NCBI RefSeq assembly: GCF_028769735.1
Contig: NC_088178.1
Span: 2,232,001-2,296,000 of the forward strand
Direction of reading: 5' to 3'
DNA: 64,000 bases
Origin: Zonotrichia leucophrys gambelii
Taxonomy: Eukaryota; Chordata; Aves; Passeriformes; Passerellidae
Positions 32,176 through 43,735 of this stretch are shown one piece after another. The stretch's first letter is position 1. Each line of letters starts with the position of its first letter. Below the pieces are notes generated by a model that worked only from the letters and a program-made list of their open reading frames with translations, did no database searches and was not told the origin of the DNA. Position numbers and translations under genes: made by a program.

Positions 32176-34220
32176 CAGGCATGTTACATGTGGAGAGAGA
32201 CAGGCCTGAGTTTCCTTCCCACCTAAAAGATCCTCAGAGGTGAGCACAGTGCAATGGAACAGGGAGCCTGCTGTGTGCCCAGATTCCCTGGGGACACAAT
32301 GGCTTAAAAAAGGGGGACAGGGCACCATACCCAGCAGTCACTGAAGCTCTCTGGGGGGAGTGAAGGGTGGGCAGCAAGGGGAGAGGGGTTGCAGATATTG
32401 GAGATGGAAAATTCAACCCACCACTGGCCACCATAACCCCACAGCAGCAGCAGGCAAAATCCCATCTGCTCCACACCAGCCCTGGTCAGGAATCCCTAAT
32501 CCACTTAGATAATCCACTCCAGCTCGTGGCTTAGGGGCCTCACGGTGTTTTTCATCTCCTTTCACTCCTGTGAAATTCCCTGGGGTTGAAATCAGGCTGC
32601 CATCATGCCAGGGGTTTGCCTGCTCCATTCTGCAGATGCACAGGTGACCCCAGCACCCAGCAGCAGGGAGGGCAGCAGGGAACCCACCCAGGTAAGTACT
32701 GCCAGCTTATAATAACAAACCCAAAAAAAAAAAAATACCACCTTAACAAGCTGCCTAGCACTTTAGAAAGCAAAAATCCAGCAGAAAAAAATGCACTTTT
32801 CCCAGTATTTTTGCTTTTCCTTGATAGGACTGCACTGGTGCTCATTTTAAGTCCCTATTTGCAAGCTCATCTCCCTTCTGCATGAGCCACGCCAGCCTGA
32901 CAAACAGAGACCTGCTCAGGTGGTGCTCTTCACTGGGAAAAAAGAATTTAAAAATAATTAGATGCACAAGAACTTTTCCAATCAATTGGAGAGAGACACA
33001 GCCCTTGACAGCCTGCAGATCTGGGAGCAGCAGTGCTCACCAGGCAGCTTTACAGAAACCAGCAGGGATGCAGTCAAAGGATGAGGCTGGAGGGGATGCT
33101 CAGAGGAGAGGGGGGGTTTGGAGGGCTCAGAAAACATGGGGAGCAGGTAACTGTCCCTGCAAGCCCCCCGTTATCTGCTTCTCCAACTCCTTTGTGAAAA
33201 GCAGCTTTAAAATCAAGCTGATACTCTGCAGCTTGACACCAGGCAAGGCACTCAATCAGCCCTGAATGAGAATATGCAGAGGGTGACATTACCCCACCCA
33301 GTAAATTAAAAAAACCTAAAAAACAAAAGAAACAAAAAAAATTAAAACAAAAAAAAAAAAGAAGGAAAAAAGAAAAGAGCAAGCAGAAAACAGTTCCCTC
33401 TTTTGTTTACATACCTGCCAAGGGCTGACGCTGGCTGCTGTCAGTCATTTGTATGAGCTGACGGTTTTCTAGCCCAAAGCCACCCAAGCAATAGCAAGGC
33501 AAGCAACAAAGGGACAGATCCTGCTCTGAGAGCTCCACACCAGCCCCAGCTCAGCCTGCCACCTCTGCCTGGGGATGAAAACACACCCAGCAACCAGAAA
33601 GGCTCCGGGTTTGGAAACTGAACCCAGTGCTCTGACTCCTGGTAAGGAGAGCATCACCTCAGGACCCCACAGCAACACCAGCACCAAGCTCTGCTGAGCA
33701 TCCAAAATGTGAAGACCTCAAAACAGAAGCAATGTTTGCACAAGAGCATCCTGTCCATGATTCCCCCAGAGCTGGGAGGGCTCATGCACACCCACCACAG
33801 TTCTGGTTCTCAGGCCAGACCCTGCCTGTCCTCTGCACCACAAGCTTTGCTACACTGCGAAGCCCCCAGAGCTGCTCACAAAACCCTGAGCCTGGAAGGA
33901 TGCTAATGGGATTTGGGCTCCTGTCTGAAATGAGCTAAAGGATTAGGGCTCCAGGAGCAACCACCTTACCACAGTCTCCTGGCTCTCCGCTGGGAAAGGC
34001 CTTTATTCCGCTGCGAAAAGAAACTTCCCACTTGGCAAAAGCAAGAATGAAGCTTCCTGCAGTGGTCTGACAGCATAATGTGTGTGCAGCCCCTGTGTAC
34101 ACACACCCCCACACAGGCTCACAGGGAACAGGCACGAGAAATACAAAGAATGAAAGGTGCAAACCAAACACTTGAGCTGTGATGTGGAAAAACGCACAAA
34201 TGTTTGGGGTTTTTTTTGTC
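32176..34220. other. non-coding interval with A-rich tract
   Basis: A-rich simple sequence at 33303-33385. A small AT/CpG-containing patch at 33400-33475 (GTTTACATACCTGCC, GAGCTGACGGTTTTC) may be constrained. No gene was recognised. Confidence 0.38.
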
Positions 34221-34224
34221 GAGC

Positions 34225-34390
34225 TGTATTATTTCCCATTCATAAACATCTCTCTCAATAGCTATATATGTGCCCAGATAAAATTTGTATTTAGCTCAGT
34301 CCTGTCACTGGGAAGTATGTTATTTGCTCGTTGATTGCTGCCATTATTGGCTTTATTAAAATATTAAAAAAGGCCCTTCCTTTGCCCAAC
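34225..34390. promoter_or_regulatory. candidate conserved non-coding block L
   Basis: CCATTCATAAACATCTCTCTC, GCTATATATGTGCCC, GTTATTTGCTCGTTGATTGC and GCCATTATTGGCTTTATTAA are contiguous in a repeat-free AT-rich block. CATTATTGGC and GTTGATTGC resemble SOX and homeodomain/HNF-type words. Inferred element. Confidence 0.35.
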
Positions 34391-35510
34391 ATGAGAGGGG
34401 AAACTGGGCGCTGGGACTAACCAGAGAGCAACCCCTAGAGAGAAATGTTTGCAAACAGGCTGGGATTTGTTTCTGAAACCCACACATGCTTGTACAATTA
34501 ATCCATTTCCTATTTACTTCTGCATCAGGATTTGCTGACAAACAATTCGCAGAGCTATAAAGCAAAATCAGTGGGTTTGGAGCAAGGGGGAGAGCTCACA
34601 ATTTGTTTTATTCAGTCCCCAAGCTCTGGGGAGACTCAATGCCCTGTGGATAGACACAGCAAGTGTGGAAAAGCCAAACCTTCCAGGTTTTGGATACCAA
34701 AATTGAAGGCTAGAGACTTGCCTGCAGGACCAGCAGCACCTTCTGCTGTGCCTGCAGCAGAGCCCTCCAATGGACAGAAGTGATGGAAGCAGCGTGCAGG
34801 GAAACCCAGCCTTCCTAGCTTTGAGACATGTAAGATTCAGGCTGTTTTCTGCAGGGCACAAGGAAACTGAGGAGGCAGAAGATGCTCTAGTTCTAATGAA
34901 GGTGCACCAGGGCTCCCCAGGGAGCAGCCAGCGTGGCACCAGAGGGCAGCAGTGCCAAAGCCACCCAGCACTGCCCTGCTGAAAGCCATAGACATCCAGT
35001 TCTTGCCAAGACATTCCCACCAGGCACTTCCACACAGAGAGAGGAGGCAGGAAAACACCACCACTGACCATTTAATCCCTCTACAGAAAGCTTGGTGCCA
35101 TTCAGCAGCCACATACCAAACCAAACTTAGGTGCTTTCTGCTGCTGCTTTGAGGGAGCTTCATCCTGATGCCAATGGGTGCTTGCAAGGGGTGGCACTGC
35201 TTCCTATTAGTGGACAGACCCTGTGCTTGGGATTTCTGGGTCCTGAAACACACAGGCACTGCTGCCAAGGAAAGGTAAAGCGGGTTGGGACGGAAAGCCC
35301 AGCGTGCAAACAATGCATCGCTGCACTGCTGTGAGCATCACTGCGAGCATCAGTGCCAGCATCCCTCCTGCTGCAGGCAGCACCACGGCATCCACAGGCC
35401 ACAGACTCATCCTGCACAGCCTCCTCCTGCCTGGAGCCCACCTCTGGCTCTGCTGATGGCTGATGGGACCTGCAGCCGGGCGAGGCAGCAGCAGCCAGGC
35501 TGCCGAGCGG
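34391..35510. other. non-coding interval, nothing recognised
   Basis: Apart from a short AT-rich patch at 34490-34565, ordinary sequence with overlapping spurious frames. Confidence 0.38.
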
Positions 35511-35514
35511 GCTG

Positions 35515-36255
35515 GGATGCATGTAATCAGAAGGGTTATCTAATGCTAGTTTCATTCTAATTGAGTCACTACCATATGTCACCCTGCAATAACAACGCAA
35601 GCAGCATGCAACTGAATACATATTTAATTCACATAATGGGTACAACAGTAGAAGTAATCAAGGCAGTTTGCCATAAGCCATAAAGAAGTGTAGCGTGTTC
35701 CTATCGAGGAGCAGCCTGCGCTTGGGGAGAAGGGGATGGCACGAGCACCGTGCCACGGGGAAAGCTGCAAAGCAGGGGGGGAACCCCCCAAAAACACACC
35801 CTGGGCAGGGGCTGGAGGTGAGGTGGGCACTGGAGGGGAATGGGAATCAATGGTGGAATATTGTCGACGGATCGTTAGCCCCTTCAATATAATTAACAGT
35901 AATGGATTTATCAGCGGAAATTTAATGATTTGAATGTTAAATACCGGCCTGGAATTGCGTCGCGCAGTCCACCCTTCATTTCCAGTTTCTGAGAAAACCA
36001 AAAAAATAGAAAAAGCCAGGCAGAAGCAGGAGAAGGCTCAGGCCTGGAGGCAGGGCCAGGCTGGCTGGTGTGACCATCCCTGCTCCTGGCTCACCCTCCT
36101 CTTCCTGCAGCACCCGACGGCCCCGCGCGCTGCCTTCATTTCCTCCCGCAATGAGAAGATTAATACCATTGAGGACCACTCATCAATATCTTTGGACAGA
36201 TCAACCAGAGTTTTCATTAAAGCTGTATTAATGCTTTTGGATACACAGCTGTGGA
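35515..36255. promoter_or_regulatory. candidate conserved cluster M
   Basis: Three AT-rich subblocks, 35515-35700, 35845-35985 and 36120-36250, are separated by GC-rich sequence. Words include GCTAGTTTCATTCTAATTG, GGAATATTGTCGACGG, CAATATAATTAACAGTAATGG, GCGGAAATTTAATGATTTG, AAGATTAATACCATTGAGG and CATTAAAGCTGTATTAATGC. Retained CpGs (GTCGACGGATCG, TTGCGTCGCGC) stand out. Good candidate for a composite enhancer. Confidence 0.42.
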
Positions 36256-36359
36256 TGGGGTAGGCTTCAAAAGTCAGGCCCAGAGAGGGAAGGAAAGGAG
36301 AGGAGCAGTGCCTGCTCCCAGATGGGAGTTAAGGGAAAACCGTCCAGTTCTCGTTAGCA

Positions 36360-36510
36360 GCCTCTCCCACCAACATGTTTTGATGTATATTTCATGAGGA
36401 TAAACAAACATTCATTTCACTTTGGGAAGGTGCTTGCTGTAATGTATTGGCAACCTCACCAGCAATGAGGGGACATTAATTTCAATTCTGGTGTTTAAAC
36501 ACCTTGTTGA
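36360..36510. promoter_or_regulatory. candidate block N with forkhead-like palindrome
   Basis: ATGAGGATAAACAAACATTC contains forkhead-type TAAACAAA, and GGTGTTTAAACACC at 36490-36503 is a perfect 14-bp palindrome in which TGTTTA and TAAACA overlap head to head. Forkhead proteins bind TGTTTAC-like cores. Role is inferred. Confidence 0.33.
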
Positions 36511-39500
36511 TTCCCAATCATTCATCCCTGGCTCAGCACATCCCTGGCATGGGGAAAAAAAGGGACAAGCAGAGCCTCAGCCTCACCCTTCTGCAGAGAA
36601 TGCTGGAGTTCATTTGCTATTTAAATGACTTAAGAAGGACCAGACATGAGGAAAGAGGCTGCCTGCCTTGGGGTGCAGCCTTCAGCCATCCCACAGAGTC
36701 ACTGAAGGAAAGCTCCAGCCTAGGCAGGGAAACACTGTTCCTCAGGAGCAGCCTCTGAGGAGTATCAGCAGCTACACTGAAGCATGGGATGTGCCAGAGG
36801 TGGAAGGACAATATCAGTGCTGGAAGACTCCTGAATCTTCCAGGACTCTTCAGTCTTTTATCTCTGTATCCCCATCTTGAAGACAGAGGATTCTCGTGGG
36901 ATAATGAGAAGCAAATATGGCCTGGAAAATGACACAGGGTTCTGCTGCACAGCACAGGAGAGCCAGACAGGCTGAAGAAAGAGTGGTTGGAAGGCAATAC
37001 CACATTATTCCTCTCACACACCTCTAAGAGGTGATGCTGCTTGCAGAAAGGCTTTTTTAAAATAAGCTGTGGATTAACATGCACAGAAACAGGAAAATGA
37101 TGCCTTCATGAAACAGTGAGGTGTTGTTTATGTGAGTGGCACAGAACTTGCTCATCTCACTCCACCATGAACACATCCACCACTACCCAAAAGATGGGAG
37201 CTCCAGCACTGCTCTCCCTCTTCCAAAAAAGAGATCCCATCAAAAGATGGGATAGATATTCAAATAGATATTCACCTGAAGAGCCAAGACAGGGAGGGCA
37301 GGGAGGAAGATGCTGCACAATGGACAGCCACAGCTGCCTCCTTGGTTTTCCTCCCACTTTTATTCTCCTGCTTCTTTTCCTGATCACCAAATATGCCAGA
37401 TATCCTACACATAAGGTAGGCTTTAAAGAAGTTTCAGTACCTGACATACATCAACAGCTCTCTGGGAGCACTGTAGAGCAACTGCAGTTGTTTAATATGA
37501 AGCATGCACAAAGAGACACAGACACACACATAAATGTAGGCAATGACACAAGAACACTTCTCGTTTTGCTTTGTTTTGTGTGATTTGCTTTGTGGGGACA
37601 TTATGGAGGCAGCAGCACTGTCTCCCTTCTCATCCATGCATATCTCTGTTTTTAAGGGTAAAAAGCTGCTTTAAGAAGGAACACATTAATGCCTAGAAAG
37701 GAGTTTATGACAGGAGAGTTGCCGTGATCAGGGGCACAAGGCAGCCAAGCAGTGGCAGACAGAAAACATCTTGTCCCAAACACCTGATTCCAGGACCTGA
37801 TTCCAGTGAAAGGGTTTTCATCAACACCAGGTGATCCAGGAGGCAGGATGGTCCCTTGGTGACTGAATGGCTGCTCCAGCCCCATCAGAAATCCCTTCCA
37901 CATCCTTCAGCAGAGGCTGATGAAGGTCTGTGTTCCTCCCAAAAATTCCCCCCTTTCTCTGTCCTGACCTCTCCAAAGACAAACTTTCAGTAGCATTGCA
38001 AAGGACACAAATGACCTGATGGCAGCCCCCATGGAGACACAGCTGGACTTCATATTGTTGGTCTGGCAGAGTTAAAACCCACTGAATTGCCAATTTCAGC
38101 TCCTCACAAGGAGCTTATTCCATCAGGCACCCCCAAAGAGCTCCAAACTGCCCAGTGAGCCAACACAGAGGGATGGATCATGCCAAACCTCCCTGATCCC
38201 AACTGTCCCACCACAGCTCACCCATTGACATCCAGCAAAGCCAGCCCAGCTCCTGACACTTCCCCATCCTGCTGGGGCCATTGCAAAAGAAAGATCCATG
38301 GTCTGAAGTCATATGGAAGAATCCCAGAGCCCTTTTCCCTCTTGCTTCCCTCCCACCCCATTCAATAATCCTGTTAAACTGAACCCTGGCTGGATTAATC
38401 TCTTTCCCCAGACAAATGGGCGATTATTCAGGCGTCACATTGGGATTTTTAGGGTTTGTGTGCATTTCTACTGATCTTCTCTTGGCTTCTTTTGTAAATG
38501 GCTTTTACTGCTCCCCCGACAGCATGCACGATTCAATTCAGCCTCTCTATTAACATTTCTGATACAAATACCTGCTCCCCAGGGCTACCCACCACAAATA
38601 TCAGCAGAGCTTTGGACAATCCTCCCCCTACTCCACCACCAGTTTGGTGGCTGCAAAAGCCTACAGCTACTCATATTTGTCCCTAACAGTGCTCTCCTCT
38701 CCAAAGCTTGCTGAAGAGACAAGCTCTAAAAAATACTGAACCTATGGCCAGAGCATCCAAAAACCAACTCCTAAGTGAGCCTGGCAAATCCAACACACAC
38801 CTTGGGCAGCCTGAGATCCTTTCCTAGTGAAGTCAGCTGGATTTGGCTGTCAAACATCCAGGGGTAAACACCTAACTCAAGCAGGAACATCAGGTGCCTG
38901 TTGAACCTCCTGCCCAGGAGAATGAATGGGGACTTGCTAGGAAATACAAGGTGACACTGAAGATGCTGCCCAAGTTTCTTGCCTGGATAAAGGTTGTCAT
39001 CAATAAGGAGATGACCTCCTTGACAGCAGGGAAATGGCCCTGGTGGCCACATTCCCAATGAGGTCAGTGTCCCTTTTATCAGGAATCAAAGGAAGTATTT
39101 GGGATGAGGATACATCATCCCTTACCCTCCATGAGGACATGTGGCCCCCTACCCTAAATGAGGTTTCTTTACTCCCAGGAACACCTCTACAACTCCTTAT
39201 ACAACAGCTCATATTCCCATCGTTCCACATCAGTATTATAAAACCAAATAAATGTGTTTTTGCAAACAGCACAGAACCAGGCAACACTCAAGCACTTTTT
39301 TACTCTTGGACAAAAAACCCTGCTGTTGAGGTTGCTCACTCCCAGCCCCAACTAATGCCATCCCATAAAAGCCAACAAGGCCTTTTGCACTGCCCAGATG
39401 TTTTCCCTGCATGTCCCCAGCTATATTTCTATACTTCAGTGACTACAATAAGTTGAAACTAATTTATACTCAGGCTTGCCCTGCCAAGGCGAGCTGGCGA

Positions 39501-40300
39501 GGAGGAGCCAGCTGGACCGTGGAGCTCCAGGAGTGTTCAGCAAGGCCCAGCCTGCTCTGCCTGCTGGTGGCCATGCAAAGGAGCACTGTGAGCACTGTGT
39601 GACCCTTCAGCTGCCAGCAAAGAGAAAGAGAACAAACCAGAGCAGATAGCAGCTCTGCAGCTGGAAGGAAGAGCTCAGTGGCATTGGCAGTGCTGCCAGA
39701 TTCAGGGCAGTACTTGCATTTTTGGACTTTTTTTTCCACATCAAAGCTCCATGAGAATCACAACAGTATCAGAAAAGAAGGCACAACAGCAAAGATCAGG
39801 ACTCAGCAGTGAGGCTCAAGACATCCTTAGAAAACACAAACCAGTATTTCCAGCTCCTCTGGGGACTCTGGTTTGCGGCACTCAGGACATTCAAGATGCT
39901 TCTTGACACTGCTAGGACAGAGCAAGCTCTGCCACTTCCTGCCCACATCTTGGACTGGGGATGGCAGAGGAGGAGAGGTCCTCAGGAGAGACCTGCAGGA
40001 GAGGGATGCTCTGCAGCTCTCAAGAAATCCTTCCCATTCCCTTTGCAGCACAGCACACCCCAGGGTGCCAAACAGACCAAAAAGCCGTAACATCCACACA
40101 CCCCCAAGCCTGACTTCCCTAAGCAGGGTGGAGATAACCCAGGCAAAATTCCCATTAACCAGCTAATGCATGTAGCAGTGTTTCCCAGGCAGGGCTCCTC
40201 ATGGCTAAGTTACAGTCTTTATCCCCCAATTTCCCTTCATCATTTGTCATCTTTCTTCAAATCAACTCAGTATTTCCTGAATTCTCAAGTACTAACAGGC
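36511..40300. other. non-coding interval, nothing recognised
   Basis: Nearly 3.8 kb with no repeat family, exon or motif cluster that I can support. Frames are short and of low information. Confidence 0.38.
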
Positions 40301-40303
40301 TGG

Positions 40304-40323
40304 GAAAAAAAAAAAAAAAAAAA
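40304..40323. repeat. poly-A tract
   Basis: About twenty A residues; simple sequence. There is no recognisable processed pseudogene upstream. Confidence 0.9.
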
Positions 40324-40844
40324 GAAGCTATGAGGAAAGTGCTTATGAACCACTAGAAAACTGGTTTATGTTTCCTACCCCTCTCTCTTCTCTCAGACTT
40401 CCCCCTTTCCACCCTGGGCCTCCAAACACTTCCAGTAGGCTCTGGATCTGCTCAGACATGCTGGCCTGGGGGAGAAAATCCAGCAAGCAAGAAGGCAGAA
40501 CCCCACCTGCACCACCACCTCCATCACAGAGACCTCCAAAAGGTAATCATGCAGTCTCCAAAGCAAACCAAAAAGGAATTAATAATTTTTTTATCCCTCT
40601 TCCAATGCCTCTTCCTGACTGAGGTTATCCCCCTCCCCTGGTTTCCTAACAAAGAGGATAAACTGTACAAGGGGTGACCCAAAAGTAAAGCAGAATGGCA
40701 GCAGAGCATGGAAGAATGAGGGAAAACAAAACAAAATTAAATAAAAATATGAGGAGAAAGGGGGTTTAAAGACAGGACTAGGGAAAAAGCAACAGCAGCA
40801 CAGGGAAAGGGGAAGGGGGGGGAATTCCTGTGGAAATCATTAAT

Positions 40845-41045
40845 ACTCCAGGAACCTTCAGGACTAAACCTGAATACAGACACTTAAGCTCTCAGCTCTG
40901 CCATTAACGCTAGGGCCTAAATTATTGATCTTTTGCCTTTATCAGCATAACAGTCACGTCCTGGTATCAAGATCTAACTACACTGCGGTCCCTGTGCTGC
41001 AGCCACTGAAATAATTAGGAGAAATTCTCATTAAAGGAGAGTGAA
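40845..41045. promoter_or_regulatory. candidate conserved non-coding block O
   Basis: AAATCATTAATACTCCAGG, CCATTAACGCTAGGGCC, TAAATTATTGATCTTTTGCC, TATCAGCATAACAGTCACG and TGAAATAATTAGGAG lie in one low-repeat stretch with preserved CpGs. Typical enhancer texture. Confidence 0.38.
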
Positions 41046-41819
41046 AGGTTCAGAGATGGAGACAGAGAAAAGGGTCTGGGAGGGTGTTTAATGTCTTCCA
41101 CGGGGTCGAGAGAGCGCTCTGATCAAATCCCCGCGCGAGGCCGGGGGGTGACAGCTTATCAAAAGGAGAAGTCCAAAGCCCTGCCACACACTGGCGTCCA
41201 CCATGCGCTGGCCACAGGGCCAGCAGAGGGAGGTGGGGGCAAAAGACATGAAAAATAAATTTAAAAAACAGAATTAATAATGGAAAGGCTGCTGCAGGCT
41301 TGGTGCGAGTCTGAAAAAATGCAGCCTGGGGTTGAGAGAAGGGGTGGAAGGAGCCCAGCATCATCCCCAAGGCATATGGTCAGGGCTCTCCCTGTTTCAT
41401 TCTGGACTGCACTGCTCAGGATCCAAAAGGAAATTGGGAAGCAAAAAGGGAGAGTAGCAACACTGTGTGCACAGCCCAGAGGATGGAGGGAATAAGGCAG
41501 GAGGACGGAGGGAAGAAGCCCAGCCTGGCGATGGCACTGACCTGAGCCCAAAAGCATAGTGGAAAATATTGAAAATTTTAAAAAATGAATGTCAAAAAAA
41601 GGGGGAAATGCACCCCCACCAGCCTGAAATACCAGAAAACATTTCACAAAGCCCAGTGTAGAAAAACAATCCAGTCTGGTGGGCAGCAGGAAGAAGTCGC
41701 TGGAGATTTCGGAGTGATTGGGGAGGGGTTGATGGAAAGATAAGGGGAGTGATGGAAGAGGGGGGAGAAGGACAGGGATGAATGTAGAGAGCCTGTCCCC
41801 TCCCCCTGCACACACAAAG

Positions 41820-42310
41820 TTTCCCTATATTTAACGTCAACGCGCTGTAATTTAAAAGAAAAATTCCATTTCACTCGGCTAATCAGAATGGTTAGAGAGA
41901 CCATTACCACAAACACTGGGAACATCTGAAATTGATTATTTTTTACTTGGCGCAGTTAATGAAATCCTCCAGCGGCCGCGGGCGAGCGCGGCGCCGGGGC
42001 CAGGAGGGGCCAGGAGGGGCCGGCACCGCTGACCCCCGAGCCCGGAGCAGCCCAGCTCCCTGCCCAGCTCCCTGCCCAAGCTCCCTGCCCACCATTTTGT
42101 GCAGGCTGGAGGTGTTTAGCATGGGCGGCACATCCCGTAAGGAGCACCACATCATTAAATGTCTTGGGCTGGTGCGGCGGGGAAGAGAAATGCAGGATGT
42201 CACCGGCTGATAGGGAGAAGACTCGGAGGTTATTTATTAGCGGACACTTACCACAAACTGCATTTTCTCCATTTGCATTCGATACGCTGCAGCCGGCTTA
42301 GCGCCGGGAA
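41820..42310. promoter_or_regulatory. candidate conserved block P with CpG-dense insert
   Basis: AT-rich flanks (TTTAACGTCAACGCGCTG, GGCTAATCAGAATGG, GAAATTGATTATTTTTTAC on the left; ATCATTAAATGTCTTGGG, GGTTATTTATTAGCGG and octamer ATTTGCAT at 42271 on the right) enclose a CpG-dense core at about 41968-42060 with a dozen CpGs in some 85 bp. The core contains short direct repeats CCAGGAGGGG (two) and CAGCTCCCTGCC (three, one with an extra A). The core is too short to be called a promoter CpG island. Confidence 0.4.
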
Positions 42311-43190
42311 AAGGTGGGTGGGATGGAGGGAGCAGCACCCCAGCCCTTCCCTGCTGCTCCACACCCACCTCAAGCCCTCCAGAGCCACCTGTCTGCCTGC
42401 CTTGGCAGCCAACTTTCCCAAAGAAGCCCCAAGGTTCCCCATTGATGCTCCCCATGACCATGGTTCAAATCAATACCTTGTGAAGGTTGACCTAGAACAG
42501 AGACTAGAGGGAGCTAAAGAATAAAGTAGGTATTAGGAGGCCTCAATGGATCCACCTGGGGCAGCACAAGAGCCCAGCCAGAGCTACAGCCAAGATGGAC
42601 CAAAATGGTCACAAAATGCACGACCAGTCATGGGGTCTCTCACTTTTATAAGTTCTGCTCCATTTGCATATTGGAGTTAATTGTCCAATTACAGCTCCAG
42701 CCCATGAAGTCCCACCCTTGTTTTTCTCTCTTCAGTCCACTGTTGTTTGTGCTCTTGGACCTGAGATCTAGATCGGTGCTCCCTGGTTCCCAGCTAGAGA
42801 AGGAATTGTTTTGTCTCCCTACTCTATGAAGAGAGCTCACCATCCCCTAATATGAAGCCCAGATCCACACTAAGGCAGCACAGAATCTGAAAAATATAAA
42901 AGCTAAAACCTGAGGCATCAAAACAACCAAGCTGCAGCGTCCAGCCAAGGTCCCCAGAGCTCCCCTGTGACCCTTCAGCCAGTAATGTAGGACAAACCCT
43001 TTCTGCAAGACCATCCAGAGCAAAACACCAAGCAGGACACTGGACACTTGGACACCCAGCCCACTGCAGCTGGGTAACAAATCCCTCCTGGAAGCATCAT
43101 GAGGGCATCCCAACACATCTCTGCCTCAGATGCAGGCACATGCAGGGGCCCCTCTCCCCTCCACCCTGTGGCCACAGCCTCTCTCCCACC
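42311..43190. other. non-coding interval with one octamer
   Basis: Octamer ATTTGCAT at 42662-42669 followed by GGAGTTAATTGTCC. Otherwise unremarkable. Confidence 0.35.
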
Positions 43191-43194
43191 TCCG

Positions 43195-43735
43195 AAAAGT
43201 GGCCGAGTGTAATTACGCAGAAAGCTCCTCTGGAGCTATATCAATAAGACAGACGTCTGTTGTATCATTCTCTCTCAGTAAGGCATTTCTTCTCCCCAAT
43301 TGCTCATATAGAATCATAGCCTAATAGCATGCTATTAACATAATTGCCAACACAACTAGTGTTCCGTGTCTCACAGCCATTTGCTTATTTTGCCATAAAG
43401 AATATCAAAAAGCAGCCCCAAAAGCCGTGGTGTGGCCGAGAGGGGACACCGGCGGTGCCGAGGAAAGCGGCACCGGGGCCGGCCCCAGCTGCGGAGCGAC
43501 CGCGGCACCGGCGGCGCGCGCCGGCCCGGCTCCCGAGCAGACGTGTGCGAAGATCTAAACAGATTCTGCCAGGCGAAATGAAATTCCCATTATTTTTAAT
43601 TAATCCTTAATTAAAATATATTACTCCGCAGATTCCGCAAATCTCTCTTAATATGCAAATGCGGCCCATTCAAGGATATTTACATATCATTAATTAAAAC
43701 GGCACATTCTTTCAGTCTAACAAGCTGAGAGCCGT
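43195..43735. promoter_or_regulatory. candidate enhancer Q: palindrome, CpG-dense insert, shared 17-mer
   Basis: The left part has GAGTGTAATTACGCAG and TAATAGCATGCTATTA at 43322-43337, a perfect 16-bp palindrome with homeodomain-like ends. A CpG-dense insert (about 43424-43550, some 22 CpGs) follows. The right part has TAATTAATCCTTAATTA at 43597-43613, identical to 16350-16366, a POU octamer ATGCAAAT at 43653-43660, and ATCATTAATTAAAACGG. Homeodomain (both TAATTA and TAATCC classes) and POU inputs are suggested. Enhancer function is inferred from motif content and texture. Confidence 0.48.

Noticed and set aside
40304..40323. Poly-A tail of a processed pseudogene
   Set aside because: No coding-like sequence or target duplication upstream; simple A tract.
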